Assembly (NCBI GenBank): GCA_023227945.1
Contig: JALOCC010000005.1
Coordinates: 13,877-77,876, forward strand
Direction of reading: 5' to 3'
Source: Candidatus Omnitrophota bacterium
GTDB taxonomy: Bacteria > Omnitrophota > Gorgyraeia > Duberdicusellales > 4484-171
Length of the DNA: 64,000 nucleotides
Shown piece by piece: positions 1 through 8,811 of the stretch; the first letter of the stretch is position 1, and each line of letters starts with the position of its first letter. A program made the position numbers and the translations under genes. The notes below the pieces were generated by a model that was not told where the DNA came from, did not search any database, and saw only the letters and a list, made by a program, of their open reading frames with translations.

Positions 1-837
1 ACAGGCGAGATAAAAAGATTAAAAGATACATTTAAAAAATATAATATCAAAGCCGTAGGCATAGGCGCTCCAGGTATAATTAATGTAGAGCGAGGCTCGA
101 TATACTACCTGCCAAATGTCCCGGGTTGGGAAAATTCCCCTCTTAAAACAATGCTCGAGAAAGAGCTTAAAATACCCGTGTTTATTGATAATGATGCAAA
201 TATTTTTGCCCTTGCTGAAGTACGTAAAGGCGCAGGGCGCGGAATGAGCCGCGCGATATTCTTAACCCTTGGCACAGGCCTTGGCGGCGCGGTTATTTTT
301 AATGGGCAAATTATAGAAGGGAAAACCAGCGCTTCTGAGCTCGGGCATGTGGTTATTGATGTAAACGGAAAAAAATGCGGCTGCGGAGGCTATGGGTGTA
401 TCGAAACTTTTACCGGAAGTAACCATTTGCTCGAAAGGTACCGCCAGCTTAAAAAAATAAAAACTGCGCCAAAAGAAGTTAAAGAAATTTTTGATAAAGC
501 AAAAACGGGAAAGAAAGAAGCATTAATCGTTTGGCAGGAGTTTTCCAAATATTTAGGAAAATTTCTTGCAGGAATGATTAATATATTCAATCCGCAGGTC
601 ATAATTCTTGGAGGAGGAGTTTCAGGGGCATTTAACCTGTTTCGGCCTTTGCTTTGGCAGGCTATAAAAGCGCAAGCAATGTGGCCGCAGCTTACCGGCT
701 TAAAATTAGTTAAAGCAAAGCTAAAAGATGCAGGAATTATAGGCGCAGCCTTGTTGGCTAAGGATAAACTAGAAGCGGATACCCGCGCAACTAACGCGGA
801 TAAACGCAAGCCAAGTCCCGTGCGGATATCCGCGTAG
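1..837 (+). CDS. ROK family sugar kinase, 5' end outside window
   Basis: The reading frame is open from the first base and runs 278 codons to a TAG stop; the true start lies upstream. ROK kinases phosphorylate glucose, N-acetylglucosamine or N-acetylmannosamine with ATP in the cytoplasm. Seen here: a GIGAPG segment near the left edge, the active-site IDNDAN motif, the glycine-rich phosphate loop TLGTGLGG, the ELGH histidine and the CGCGGYGCIE cluster of three cysteines that binds zinc in this family. The substrate cannot be told from sequence. The last 22 residues (from LEADTR on) and the stop codon are encoded by a palindromic repeat element, so the C-terminal tail is probably not ancestral. 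Confidence 0.9.
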   Translation, partial: TGEIKRLKDTFKKYNIKAVGIGAPGIINVERGSIYYLPNVPGWENSPLKTMLEKELKIPVFIDNDANIFALAEVRKGAGRGMSRAIFLTLGTGLGGAVIFNGQIIEGKTSASELGHVVIDVNGKKCGCGGYGCIETFTGSNHLLERYRQLKKIKTAPKEVKEIFDKAKTGKKEALIVWQEFSKYLGKFLAGMINIFNPQVIILGGGVSGAFNLFRPLLWQAIKAQAMWPQLTGLKLVKAKLKDAGIIGAALLAKDKLEADTRATNADKRKPSPVRISA

Positions 838-859
838 ATATCTGCGGCAATCCGCTTCT
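771..859. repeat. 89-bp palindromic interspersed repeat, copy A
   Basis: The element begins AGAAGCGGAT and ends with the reverse complement ATCCGCTTCT, with further mirrored CCGCG and ACGCGGAT blocks inside, so the whole element can fold into one long hairpin. Two more copies lie at 8810-8899 and 11691-11779. This copy overlaps the end of the ROK kinase gene, supplying its last codons and stop, and ends 16 bases before the start of the next gene, leaving only the ribosome binding site (AAGGAG) between. Confidence 0.9.
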
Positions 860-875
860 ATAAATAAGGAGTGCG

Positions 876-1523
876 ATGAAATTATTTATCGACAGTGCAA
901 ACATCGAAGAAATAAAAAAGGCAAATGCGCTTGGGGTTCTTGACGGAGTTACTACGAATCCTACTCTTCTTGCCAAAGAGAAACAAAAACCGCTTGAGCA
1001 ACTTAAAAAAATATGCAAGGAAGTTACCGGGCCTGTAAGCGCTGAAGTTATTGCGCTTAGTGCGCCGGATATGATAAAAGAAGCGCGGCAACTTTCTAAG
1101 CTATCAGATAATATTGTCATAAAAATTCCTTCAACCGTTGAAGGCCTGAAAGCGACAAAAGAACTTACTTCCTTGGGTATTAAGACAAACCTTACTCTTT
1201 GTTTCTCGGCTTCTCAAAGCTTACTTGTTGCAAAGGCAGGTGCTACTTATGTTTCTCCTTTTGTGGGCAGGCTCGATGATATTTCCTTCGAAGGAATGGA
1301 TTTAATAAAGGATATCAAGTTAATCTATAATCAATATAATATTCCCACCCAGATTATCGTTGCCTCTATCCGGCACCCCTTGCATTTTGTTGAAGCCGCC
1401 CGAATAGGCGCGGATGTTGCAACGGTGCCCTATGCAGTCATCGAAAAACTTATGCAACACCCTTTAACCGATATAGGAATTAAAAGATTCCTTGAGGATT
1501 GGAAAACTTTGGATAAAAAATAG
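876..1523 (+). CDS. fsa: Fructose-6-phosphate aldolase / transaldolase-like protein
   Basis: The 215-residue protein has the length of the short FSA/TalC class of the transaldolase family, which forms a Schiff base on a TIM barrel and either cleaves fructose 6-phosphate or transfers dihydroxyacetone units. The start FIDSAN, the [10 protein letters not shown] segment at about residues 23-32 and Lys83 in IKIPST (Schiff-base lysine by family position) are all present. The start ATG follows AAGGAG. It may provide C3/C7 sugar phosphates for the heptose-like module downstream, but it could equally be a general carbon-metabolism gene; FSA versus transaldolase activity cannot be separated by eye. Confidence 0.88.
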   Translation: MKLFIDSANIEEIKKANALGVLDGVTTNPTLLAKEKQKPLEQLKKICKEVTGPVSAEVIALSAPDMIKEARQLSKLSDNIVIKIPSTVEGLKATKELTSLGIKTNLTLCFSASQSLLVAKAGATYVSPFVGRLDDISFEGMDLIKDIKLIYNQYNIPTQIIVASIRHPLHFVEAARIGADVATVPYAVIEKLMQHPLTDIGIKRFLEDWKTLDKK

Positions 1524-1525
1524 AG

Positions 1526-3739
1526 ATGAAAGAAATATTTAACAAGATAATATTTACTATAGCTATCTTTGCTTTTCTTTCTTGTTTTCCTTTTCTTGCC
1601 TTTCCTCAGGAAAAAGTCCTCCCGGTTGAAATTAACGGAGATGAAATAAATTATGTACAGGCAGACGGCACGGTTCTTGTCAAAGGCCATGTCAAACTGA
1701 AATACAAGGAGATGGTGATTACATGCGATGAGGCAAGTTATAATGCGAATACCAACATTGCCAATTTAAAAAGCAACGTAAAAATAGTGAGAAAAGATAC
1801 AACTATTTACGGCGAAACAGTAGTTTATGATTTTAACAGCCAGAACGCAAAAATGGTAAATATGAGGATAGTATCGCCTCCGGTTTACGGTAAGGCAACT
1901 TCCGCCGGCAGCGAAGGCTCGAATAAATATGTCTTAACTGGCGGATATATCACAACCTGTGACTTGGAGAAGCCTCACTATAAACTGATGGCAAAACAGA
2001 TAATTGCTTATCCTAAGGTAAAGATTGTTGCCAAAAATGTCGTGATGAAAGTTGGCGAAATTCCTGTTTTTTATTTCCCTTACCTGGCAGTTCCGCTTAA
2101 AGATAAATCTTTTCCTTTTATGATAGTTCCAGGAAGTAGCAATGACTGGGGTTCTTATGTTTTAGGCCGCTGGCGTTATCATCTTAATGACCAGCAGCGT
2201 GGCCGCATTATACTTGATTGGTATGAGAAAAGAGGCGTTGGTTATGGTATAAGCCATCATGTTGAGAGCAAAAAATATGGCGAAGCCCTTGTTAACTATT
2301 ACAATATAGAAGATGACCTTTATAAGCTGGGAAATCGGGAAGAACTTTTTGACAGGTATCCGGAAAGGAAAAGTATTGACCCTAAATATTTGCAAGATGA
2401 CCGTTATAAAGCGCAATTCTCGCATAGTTGGCAGCCTACGGAAAATTTGTCTTTATTAAGCGAATTTAACAAATTCTCTGACGAATTTTTTATGAAAGAT
2501 TTTTTCACCCGTGAATACGAAATAGAACCGCACCCATTAAGCTATAATTTAACAACTTATTCTTTCCCGAATTCTTCTCTGTCACTTTTAACGCAGGCAA
2601 GGGCAAACCACTTTTTTTCTGAAGTAGAATATCTGCCTCAACTTGAATATGATTTTTACCAGCAGACCCTGGGTCAAACAGGCCTGTATTTTCAATCAAA
2701 GACAACTGCAGGAAGCCTTGCGCAAAAAACCGCAAACTCCGGGCTTGGTGAGTCTTCAGGAAGAGTTTATACCAATAATGTTCTAAGCCGCCCGCAAAAC
2801 TTTTTTGGCTGGCTTTATATTAATCCTTATATAGGTAATTATAGTAGTTTTTATTCAAAAACTTTGGTTGACGAAGAAAATATTTGGCGTACTACCCCTA
2901 CAGCAGGCGCTGACGTGAGCACAAAACTATACAAAATATTTAACACTAATTTTAATTTTTTTGGCACACCCGTTAAAAATATGCGCCATATCGTTACCCC
3001 AACCATTACCTATGCTTATACCCGTCCGCCTACAGTAGCGAATAGCAAGATTATTCAGTTTGACGCAATTGATAATCTGGCGAGAAATGAAACAGTAACA
3101 GTCACCTTGTATAATAAATTGCAAGCGAGAAATAATGAAAAAGTCTGGGATTTTTTATATTTTAGCCCGTCTTTTGAATTTCAAATTAATCGAAAAGAAG
3201 GAGTAAGCTTTTTTGATGAAACTGGCAATACCGTAGAACGAAGGGGCACTTATCTTAACCGGATAAAATCTGATTTAGAAATTTATTTTGCCGATGGTGT
3301 TTCTTTTAACGGCAATACTGACTTTGACGCTCTTACGAATGTTCTAAAAGAAGCAAATGCAGATTTAACTTTTCGTGACGTTAAAAAAGATAAATATTCG
3401 GTATCTGTTGGGCATAGATATGCCGTAGAATACGGTTCTGCCAGTGATCCTAGAATGTATAGCTCGCAAAGCACCTTGGATTTTGAATACCAGCTTACAC
3501 AAAAATTGCGATTTAAGAATTACCTGCGCTATGAATATAAAACCGGAGCATTTGAAGAACAGCAATATGCTCTTCGGCAAGACTTGCATTGCTGGTGGAT
3601 GGATGTCGGGGTAGATGTGGATAGGCAGAGAGAGGGTGTTACGGATTTAACCTTTTGGGTGGCTTTTACGCTTAAGGACTTTCCGGATCTTCATATTGGA
3701 TTTGACCAAACTTACAGCGGTGCAAAGAAGACTTATTAA
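1526..3739 (+). CDS. lptD: LptD-like LPS assembly outer-membrane protein
   Basis: The 737-residue protein starts with a signal peptide (hydrophobic residues about 8-25, cleavage probably after about residue 28). Residues about 35-150 form an OstA/LptA-like domain with repeated short beta segments (VLVKGHVKLKY, LKSNVKIV), followed by the conserved FYFPYLAVPL region and a long C-terminal part rich in alternating aromatic/polar strands as expected of the LptD beta-barrel. LptD inserts lipopolysaccharide into the outer leaflet, so the cell has an outer membrane carrying LPS or a related glycolipid. It starts two bases after the preceding stop and overlaps the next gene by 20 bases. It is on the short side for LptD but not abnormal for non-proteobacteria. 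Confidence 0.85.
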   Translation: MKEIFNKIIFTIAIFAFLSCFPFLAFPQEKVLPVEINGDEINYVQADGTVLVKGHVKLKYKEMVITCDEASYNANTNIANLKSNVKIVRKDTTIYGETVVYDFNSQNAKMVNMRIVSPPVYGKATSAGSEGSNKYVLTGGYITTCDLEKPHYKLMAKQIIAYPKVKIVAKNVVMKVGEIPVFYFPYLAVPLKDKSFPFMIVPGSSNDWGSYVLGRWRYHLNDQQRGRIILDWYEKRGVGYGISHHVESKKYGEALVNYYNIEDDLYKLGNREELFDRYPERKSIDPKYLQDDRYKAQFSHSWQPTENLSLLSEFNKFSDEFFMKDFFTREYEIEPHPLSYNLTTYSFPNSSLSLLTQARANHFFSEVEYLPQLEYDFYQQTLGQTGLYFQSKTTAGSLAQKTANSGLGESSGRVYTNNVLSRPQNFFGWLYINPYIGNYSSFYSKTLVDEENIWRTTPTAGADVSTKLYKIFNTNFNFFGTPVKNMRHIVTPTITYAYTRPPTVANSKIIQFDAIDNLARNETVTVTLYNKLQARNNEKVWDFLYFSPSFEFQINRKEGVSFFDETGNTVERRGTYLNRIKSDLEIYFADGVSFNGNTDFDALTNVLKEANADLTFRDVKKDKYSVSVGHRYAVEYGSASDPRMYSSQSTLDFEYQLTQKLRFKNYLRYEYKTGAFEEQQYALRQDLHCWWMDVGVDVDRQREGVTDLTFWVAFTLKDFPDLHIGFDQTYSGAKKTY

Positions 3740-5042
3740 GAAAAACTATAAGATTTGTGTAGTAGGCGCAGGCCATGTAGGGCTTGTAAGCGCGGCTTGT
3801 TTTTCTGAGCTTGGTTACCGGGTAATTTGTGTTGACAACGATAAAAAGAAAATAAAATCCCTTAAGGAGAAAACCCTGCCTTTTTATGAACCTGGCCTGG
3901 ATTCAATTGTGATAAAAAACATAAATAGGGGAAACCTTGTTTTTACATCAGCGCTTCCACAAAGCGTAAAGAAATCAGACGTAATATTTATAGTTGTAGG
4001 AACGCCGCCGCTGCCTGACGGTTCGGCTGATTTAACCTCGATAGAAAATGTTGCCAGGGTAATTGCAAAGAATTTGAATTCCTACAAGCTTATTGTTGAA
4101 AAGTCAACCGTTCCGGTACAAACCGGAAGTAAGGTCAAGGAAACAATATGTCGATATAGAAAAAATAATACAGAATTCGATATAGCGTCTAACCCGGAAT
4201 TTTTAAGAGAAGGAAAAGCTATATATGATTTTTTTCATCCGGATAGAATAGTGATAGGCGTAGAGTACGAGCGTGCCGAAAAGATTTTAAAGAGCCTGTA
4301 TTCTTCTATTAAGGCACCAATAGTTGTAACCGACATAAATACTTCAGAGCTGATAAAACATGCTTCAAATTCATTCCTGGCGACAAAAATTTCTTTTATA
4401 AATGCTGTAGCGCATATCTGTGATTTGGCAGGAGCAAATGTAAAAAAAGTTGCCTTAGGCATGGGATTGGATAAGCGCATCGGAAAAGATTTTTTGGATG
4501 CGGGTTTGGGCTACGGTGGTTTTTGTTTCCCAAAAGACCTGGAAGCCTTTATCTATATTTCTAAAAAGTTAGGCTATATTTTTGGCCTAATCCAGGAAGT
4601 TAAAAGCATAAATGACCAACAGAAAAAATATTTTGTCGAAAAAATAAAAGAACATTTATGGGTGTTAAAAAACAAAAAAATAGCAATATTGGGGCTTTCT
4701 TTTAAGCCTGATACCGACGATATGCGTTTTGCCCCTTCGATAGACATAGTTAATCTTCTTGTAAACGAAGGAGCGCACCTTAAGCTATATGACCCTCAGG
4801 CAAACAACGCAGCAAAAAAAATTTTAAGAAATAAGAAAATAACTTTTGCCAAAAATGCTTATGACGCGGTAAGAAATTGCGATTGTATCTGTGTTCTTAC
4901 CGAATGGGAAGAGTTTAAGAAATTAGATTTCTCGAAAATAAAAAAAATAATGCATTATCCTTTGCTTGCTGACGGAAGAAATATGTTCGATAAGAAACAA
5001 ATTGAAGTATTGGGTTTTAAGTATATAGGGATAGGCACTTGA
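3720..5042 (+). CDS. ugd: UDP-glucose 6-dehydrogenase
   Basis: This enzyme oxidises UDP-glucose to UDP-glucuronate with two NAD+. Seen: N-terminal Rossmann motif VVGAGHVGLVSAACF, the central STVPVQTG segment, and the catalytic cysteine in GGFCFPKD (residue 269 from the chosen start), followed by the C-terminal UDP-binding domain with LGLSFKPDTDDMR. No ATG lies near the Rossmann start. I chose GTG at 3720, which gives a usual short leader; TTG at 3696 is the alternative. Either way the gene overlaps the end of lptD. Its product is the direct substrate of the UDP-glucuronate decarboxylase at 10765-11724. Confidence 0.9.
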   Translation: MQRRLIKKNYKICVVGAGHVGLVSAACFSELGYRVICVDNDKKKIKSLKEKTLPFYEPGLDSIVIKNINRGNLVFTSALPQSVKKSDVIFIVVGTPPLPDGSADLTSIENVARVIAKNLNSYKLIVEKSTVPVQTGSKVKETICRYRKNNTEFDIASNPEFLREGKAIYDFFHPDRIVIGVEYERAEKILKSLYSSIKAPIVVTDINTSELIKHASNSFLATKISFINAVAHICDLAGANVKKVALGMGLDKRIGKDFLDAGLGYGGFCFPKDLEAFIYISKKLGYIFGLIQEVKSINDQQKKYFVEKIKEHLWVLKNKKIAILGLSFKPDTDDMRFAPSIDIVNLLVNEGAHLKLYDPQANNAAKKILRNKKITFAKNAYDAVRNCDCICVLTEWEEFKKLDFSKIKKIMHYPLLADGRNMFDKKQIEVLGFKYIGIGT

Positions 5043-5050
5043 TAGGCGCT

Positions 5051-5183
5051 AATTCCCACGAATTTGGAACGAATTTACACGAATAAATTCAGGATTTCAT
5101 TTGTGGCAATTCGTTTGTAATTTCCCGCCTTTGGCGGGATCCCGCCAAATAAAATATTAAGGTGCGGGACGTGGCCATTCGTG
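5051..5183. repeat. Composite intergenic repeat: outer palindrome with nested GC-rich palindrome
   Basis: The gap between two dehydrogenase genes is filled by a structured element. Outer parts carry mirrored ACGAAT / ATTCGT words (near 5058-5093 and 5106-5115, 5176-5182). Nested at about 5121-5171 is a GC-rich unit TTTCCCGCC...GGCGGGATCCCGCC...GGTGCGGGACG. A closely similar unit occurs at 7005-7051 inside a different outer repeat, which suggests the small unit is itself an insertable element. Confidence 0.65.
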
Positions 5184-5192
5184 CATCAATAT

Positions 5193-6494
5193 ATGGATAC
5201 CTACGCGTTATTAAAAAATAAAATTCAGAACAAGAAAGCTAACATAGGAATTATTGGCTTGGGCTATGTCGGCCTTCCGCTGGCTATAGCTTTTTCAAAG
5301 AAAGGTTATCTCGTCTACGGTGTTGACACGAATTCAAAACACATCGAGCGGTTAAATAAAGGAGAAAGATATATCGTTGATATTGACCCGCAAGAGGCGC
5401 TTAGCCTTATTCGTAAGAAAAGATTTGTGCCTACAATTGACGCAAGCGTGCTTGGCATTTGTGATTGTATAATAATATGCGTGCCTACTCCGCTTAGAAG
5501 AGTTAAAATGCCCGATGTTTCATATGTTTTAGCGGCAGCAAAAACGATAAAAAAATATCTTCAAAATCAGCTTATTATTTTAGAAAGCACTTCTTACCCC
5601 GCTACAACGAGAGAGGTAGTTTTGCCTGTCTTAAGGGGCACCGGGCAGCGTTTAGAAAAAGATTTTTTCCTCTGTTTTTCTTCCGAACGGGTTAATCCCG
5701 CAGATAAAAAGTTTCCTTTAACGAAAATACCAAAAGTTGTAGGTGGATTTTCAGAAAAATCAACAGAGCTCGCATGTATTCTGTATTCAAGAATAATAAA
5801 CAAAGTATTTCCTGTATCAAGTCCGGAAGTAGCCGAAACTGCAAAACTTCTGGAAAATACTTTTCGTCTTGTAAATATTGCTTTAGCCAATGAATTTGCT
5901 CTTGTTTGCAATAAGCTTGGAATAAGCGTGTGGGAAGTAATTGAAGCAGCAAAAACAAAACCTTTCGGTTTTATGCCATTCTATCCGGGGCCGGGCCTGG
6001 GAGGCCACTGTATTCCTATTGACCCTTTATATTTGTCCTGGAAGGCAAAAAAACTTGGTTTTAAAACTAAAATGATAGACCTAGCTTCTTATATAAACCA
6101 TTTTATGCCGAAATATGTAATAGAACGGCTTGAAAAATTATTAGGCAGCCGTGACGTGCGTTTAAAAGGTGCCAAAATATTAATTCTTGGCGTTGCTTAC
6201 AAAAAAGACGTAAAAGATTTAAGGGAGTCCCCGGCAATAGAGATAATTGAAACATTGCAGAGCAAAGGTGCGAACGTAAGTTTTCATGACCCGTTTTTAC
6301 CTTATCTGAAAATTGATGGAATTGATTTAAAGCGCATTGAATTTAGCAAGAAGAACCTAAAAACATTTGATTGCGTAATTGTAGTTACCGACCATAGTAA
6401 CATTGATTACAATTTTATAAAAAATAATGCAAGGCTTATATTTGATACCCGTAATGTTTATAAGCGGGGCGGCGAAAATATAATAAGGCTATGA
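5193..6494 (+). CDS. Nucleotide-sugar dehydrogenase, WbpA/WecC type (UDP-HexNAc 6-dehydrogenase)
   Basis: The protein (433 residues from ATG 5193; a GTG at 5181 would add four residues that come from the preceding repeat) is a UDP-sugar 6-dehydrogenase. The Rossmann motif IIGLGYVGLPLAIAF, the ESTSYPATT segment, the catalytic cysteine in GLGGHCIPIDP and the C-terminal VAYKKDVKDLRESP motif are visible. The GHCIPIDPLYLSWKAK version of the active site is characteristic of the group acting on UDP-GlcNAc or UDP-ManNAc rather than of the UDP-glucose enzymes, of which the window already has one (3720-5042). It overlaps the next gene by four bases, so the two are translationally coupled. Confidence 0.85.
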   Translation: MDTYALLKNKIQNKKANIGIIGLGYVGLPLAIAFSKKGYLVYGVDTNSKHIERLNKGERYIVDIDPQEALSLIRKKRFVPTIDASVLGICDCIIICVPTPLRRVKMPDVSYVLAAAKTIKKYLQNQLIILESTSYPATTREVVLPVLRGTGQRLEKDFFLCFSSERVNPADKKFPLTKIPKVVGGFSEKSTELACILYSRIINKVFPVSSPEVAETAKLLENTFRLVNIALANEFALVCNKLGISVWEVIEAAKTKPFGFMPFYPGPGLGGHCIPIDPLYLSWKAKKLGFKTKMIDLASYINHFMPKYVIERLEKLLGSRDVRLKGAKILILGVAYKKDVKDLRESPAIEIIETLQSKGANVSFHDPFLPYLKIDGIDLKRIEFSKKNLKTFDCVIVVTDHSNIDYNFIKNNARLIFDTRNVYKRGGENIIRL

Positions 6495-6937
6495 TTAAGG
6501 GTGTTGGAATAAAGAAATTAAAGGTAAATTACGATACAAGGGGCCATTTGATGGAAATCCTGCGCCGCGATGACAAAATCTTTAAAAGATTCGGCCAGGT
6601 TTATATAACGACTGCCAACCCAGGCGTTGTTAAAGCCTGGCATTACCATAAATTACAGGATGATTATTTCTGTTGTGTTTTTGGCAAAATGCGCCTGGCT
6701 TTATATGACGCCAGGAAAAAATCAGAAACATACGGCAAGGTTATGAATTTTGAGCTAGGGCTCAATAATCCAAAACTGGTAAAGATTCCCAAGGGTGTTT
6801 ATCACGGTTTTAAGTGTATTTCAGATGTAGCCGCAATAGTGGTAAATACGCCTACTCTGCCGTATAATAAGAAAAAACCAGACGAGTACAGGGTGGACGC
6901 GTTTAATAATGATATTCCATACAATTGGAAAAAATAA
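6491..6937 (+). CDS. rfbC: dTDP-4-dehydrorhamnose 3,5-epimerase-like cupin
   Basis: The 148-residue protein has the RmlC cupin pattern: DTRGHL near residue 16, FGQVYITTANPGVVKAWHYH around residues 36-55 with the active-site histidine region, QDDYFCCVFGKMRLALYD, and the IPKGVYHGF segment. It is shorter than classical RmlC (about 180 residues), a known short variant in this superfamily. With rfbA, rfbB and rfbD just downstream it completes the dTDP-L-rhamnose pathway, the most economical reading of its role. A sugar 3,4-ketoisomerase or other cupin function is a less likely alternative. Confidence 0.8.
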   Translation: MIKGVGIKKLKVNYDTRGHLMEILRRDDKIFKRFGQVYITTANPGVVKAWHYHKLQDDYFCCVFGKMRLALYDARKKSETYGKVMNFELGLNNPKLVKIPKGVYHGFKCISDVAAIVVNTPTLPYNKKKPDEYRVDAFNNDIPYNWKK

Positions 6938-7063
6938 ACTCTAAACCCGAAATCCTAAATATTTATTTCAAGTTTGTGGTTTATTATTTGTGATTTGTTT
7001 AGAGTTTTCCGCCAGGGGCGGATCCGCCTTGTTTTTTCAAGGTGGCGGACGAGTTTAGGGTTT
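6936..7063. repeat. Composite intergenic repeat with nested GC-rich palindrome
   Basis: Outer part: ACTCTAAACCC at about 6938-6948 and mirrored GAGTTTAGGGTTT at 7051-7063, with another GTTTAGAGTTT at about 6998-7008. Nested at 7005-7051 is TTTCCGCC..GGCGGATCCGCC....AAGGTGGCGGACG, alike in order and spacing to the unit at 5121-5171. The element fills nearly all of the gap upstream of rfbA. Confidence 0.65.
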
Positions 7064-7087
7064 GTATAAAATAGGGGGAAGAATAAA

Positions 7088-7825
7088 ATGAAGGGTGTAA
7101 TTCTAGCGGGCGGGCTTGGAACAAGACTATATCCGCTTACGAAAATTACAAATAAACATCTTTTGCCGGTTTTTGATAAGCCGATGATATATTACCCTTT
7201 AACAACACTTATGGATGCGGGAATAAAAGATGTACTTATAGTTACCGGCGGCAACCACGCAGGAGAATTCTTAAGGCTTTTAGGCAATGGTAAAGAACTT
7301 AACTTAAAAGAAATCCATTATACTTATCAAACCGGAGAAAAAGGAATAGCTGACGCCCTTAGGCTTGCTGAAGATTTTGCTGATGGAGAAAGAATAGTTG
7401 TAATCTTAGGAGATAACTTATTCGGAGAATCAATTAAACCTTATACAGAAAAATTTGCCAAACAACGCGAAGGTGCAAAGATACTTATAAAAAAAGTACG
7501 CAACCCTCAAAGATTTGGCGTGGTAGATTTTAAAGATGGCAAAGTTATTTCAATAGAAGAAAAACCTAAAAGTCCAAAATCAAGCTATGCGGTGGCCGGT
7601 TTATATATGTATGACTCAAAAGTATTTGATTTTATACGTAAATTAAAAGTTTCCCGTAGAGGAGAATATGAAATTACTGATATAAACAATATGTATATCA
7701 AAGAAGGAATTCTTACTTATGATATTTTAAAAGGCTACTGGACTGATTGTGGAACATGCGAATCACTGCTTCGGGCAAATATAATTGTTGCCAAAAAACA
7801 AGGCATTAACCTAAAAAATTTATAG
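7088..7825 (+). CDS. rfbA: Glucose-1-phosphate thymidylyltransferase, short form
   Basis: It makes dTDP-glucose from dTTP and glucose 1-phosphate, the first step towards dTDP-rhamnose and dTDP-amino sugars. The N-terminal nucleotide loop LAGGLGTRLYPLT, the lysine in NKHLLPVFDKPMIYYP, and the VILGDNLFG metal-binding aspartate motif are all in place. At 245 residues it lacks the C-terminal helical extension of the roughly 290-residue enterobacterial RmlA, which carries part of the allosteric site, so feedback control by dTDP-rhamnose may differ. It lies 24 bases ahead of rfbB. Confidence 0.93.
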   Translation: MKGVILAGGLGTRLYPLTKITNKHLLPVFDKPMIYYPLTTLMDAGIKDVLIVTGGNHAGEFLRLLGNGKELNLKEIHYTYQTGEKGIADALRLAEDFADGERIVVILGDNLFGESIKPYTEKFAKQREGAKILIKKVRNPQRFGVVDFKDGKVISIEEKPKSPKSSYAVAGLYMYDSKVFDFIRKLKVSRRGEYEITDINNMYIKEGILTYDILKGYWTDCGTCESLLRANIIVAKKQGINLKNL

Positions 7826-7848
7826 GGTGTTAACCTAAAAGGTTTATT

Positions 7849-8811
7849 ATGAAGTTACTTGTAACAGGCGGTTGTGGGTTTATAGGCTCTAATTTCATAC
7901 ACTATATTCTTGAAACATATCCGGACTACAAAGTTACAAATCTGGATTGTTTAAATTATGCCGGTAATTTAGAAAATCTTTCGGATATCGCTAAGAATAA
8001 AAATTATAAGTTTGTAAAAGGTAACATCAGAGACTTTAAGGTGATGAGCAAATTAATAAAAGAAAGCGATTATGTGGTCAATTTTGCCGCGCAAACCCAT
8101 GTCGACAGGTCTATAAAAAAGGCCAGCGAGTTTATTGAAACAAATATAAACGGAGTATTTACTTTGCTTGAAGCCTGCCGTAATTCCAAAATAAAACTTT
8201 TCATACAGATAAGTACCGATGAAGTATATGGCAGCACCTTGGAAGGCGCATTTATAGAAACAGATTTGCTTTGCCCCTCAAGCCCTTATTCGGCATCAAA
8301 GGCAGCAGCGGATTGTTTGTGCAATGCTTATGCGGCTACTTATAAAATCCCAGTGATAGTAACAAGGTGTACAAATAATTTTGGGCCTTATCAATACCCG
8401 GAAAAAGTAATACCACTTTTCGTAACCAATCTTTTGCAAGGTAAGAAGGTGCCGCTTTACGGAGACGGGCTTAATGTCAGAGACTGGATTTATGTTTATG
8501 ACCACGTGCGGGCGATTGATTTTCTGATGCATAAAGGAAAGACAGGAGAAATATATAATATATCTTCGAATAACGAAGTCTCAAACATCGAATTGACAAA
8601 ACTAATACTTAAAAAATTTGGCCTCGACGAAAATTACATAAAATATGTGCAGGACCGCCCTGCTCATGACCGCCGCTATTCGCTGGATTCTTCAAGGTTA
8701 CGTTTACTTGGCTGGAAGCCGGTTTATGATTTCAGTACATCTCTGGACGCAACTATTGATTGGTATAAAGAAAACACTAAGTGGTGGACGAAAATAAAAC
8801 AGCAAAAGTAG
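7849..8811 (+). CDS. rfbB: dTDP-glucose 4,6-dehydratase
   Basis: This extended SDR converts dTDP-glucose to dTDP-4-keto-6-deoxyglucose. Motifs in order: TGGCGFIGSNF Rossmann loop, the AAQTHVDRSI segment, STDEVYG with the catalytic Thr-Asp-Glu triad, YSASKAAAD (Tyr-x-x-x-Lys), and RDWIYVYDH. The DEVYGS and THVDRS motifs separate it from the other SDRs of the window. Its product is the branch point for rhamnose (rfbC, rfbD here) and for 4-amino-4,6-dideoxy sugars (the WecE-type transaminase at 37161-38297). The stop codon TAG overlaps the first bases of a palindromic repeat. Confidence 0.95.
   Translation: MKLLVTGGCGFIGSNFIHYILETYPDYKVTNLDCLNYAGNLENLSDIAKNKNYKFVKGNIRDFKVMSKLIKESDYVVNFAAQTHVDRSIKKASEFIETNINGVFTLLEACRNSKIKLFIQISTDEVYGSTLEGAFIETDLLCPSSPYSASKAAADCLCNAYAATYKIPVIVTRCTNNFGPYQYPEKVIPLFVTNLLQGKKVPLYGDGLNVRDWIYVYDHVRAIDFLMHKGKTGEIYNISSNNEVSNIELTKLILKKFGLDENYIKYVQDRPAHDRRYSLDSSRLRLLGWKPVYDFSTSLDATIDWYKENTKWWTKIKQQK

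Noticed and set aside
390..809. Minus-strand open frames opposite real genes (for example 390-809, 791-1120, 12764-13135, 29704-30243)
   Set aside because: They are shadows of well-supported + strand genes and have no recognisable protein motifs or start signals.
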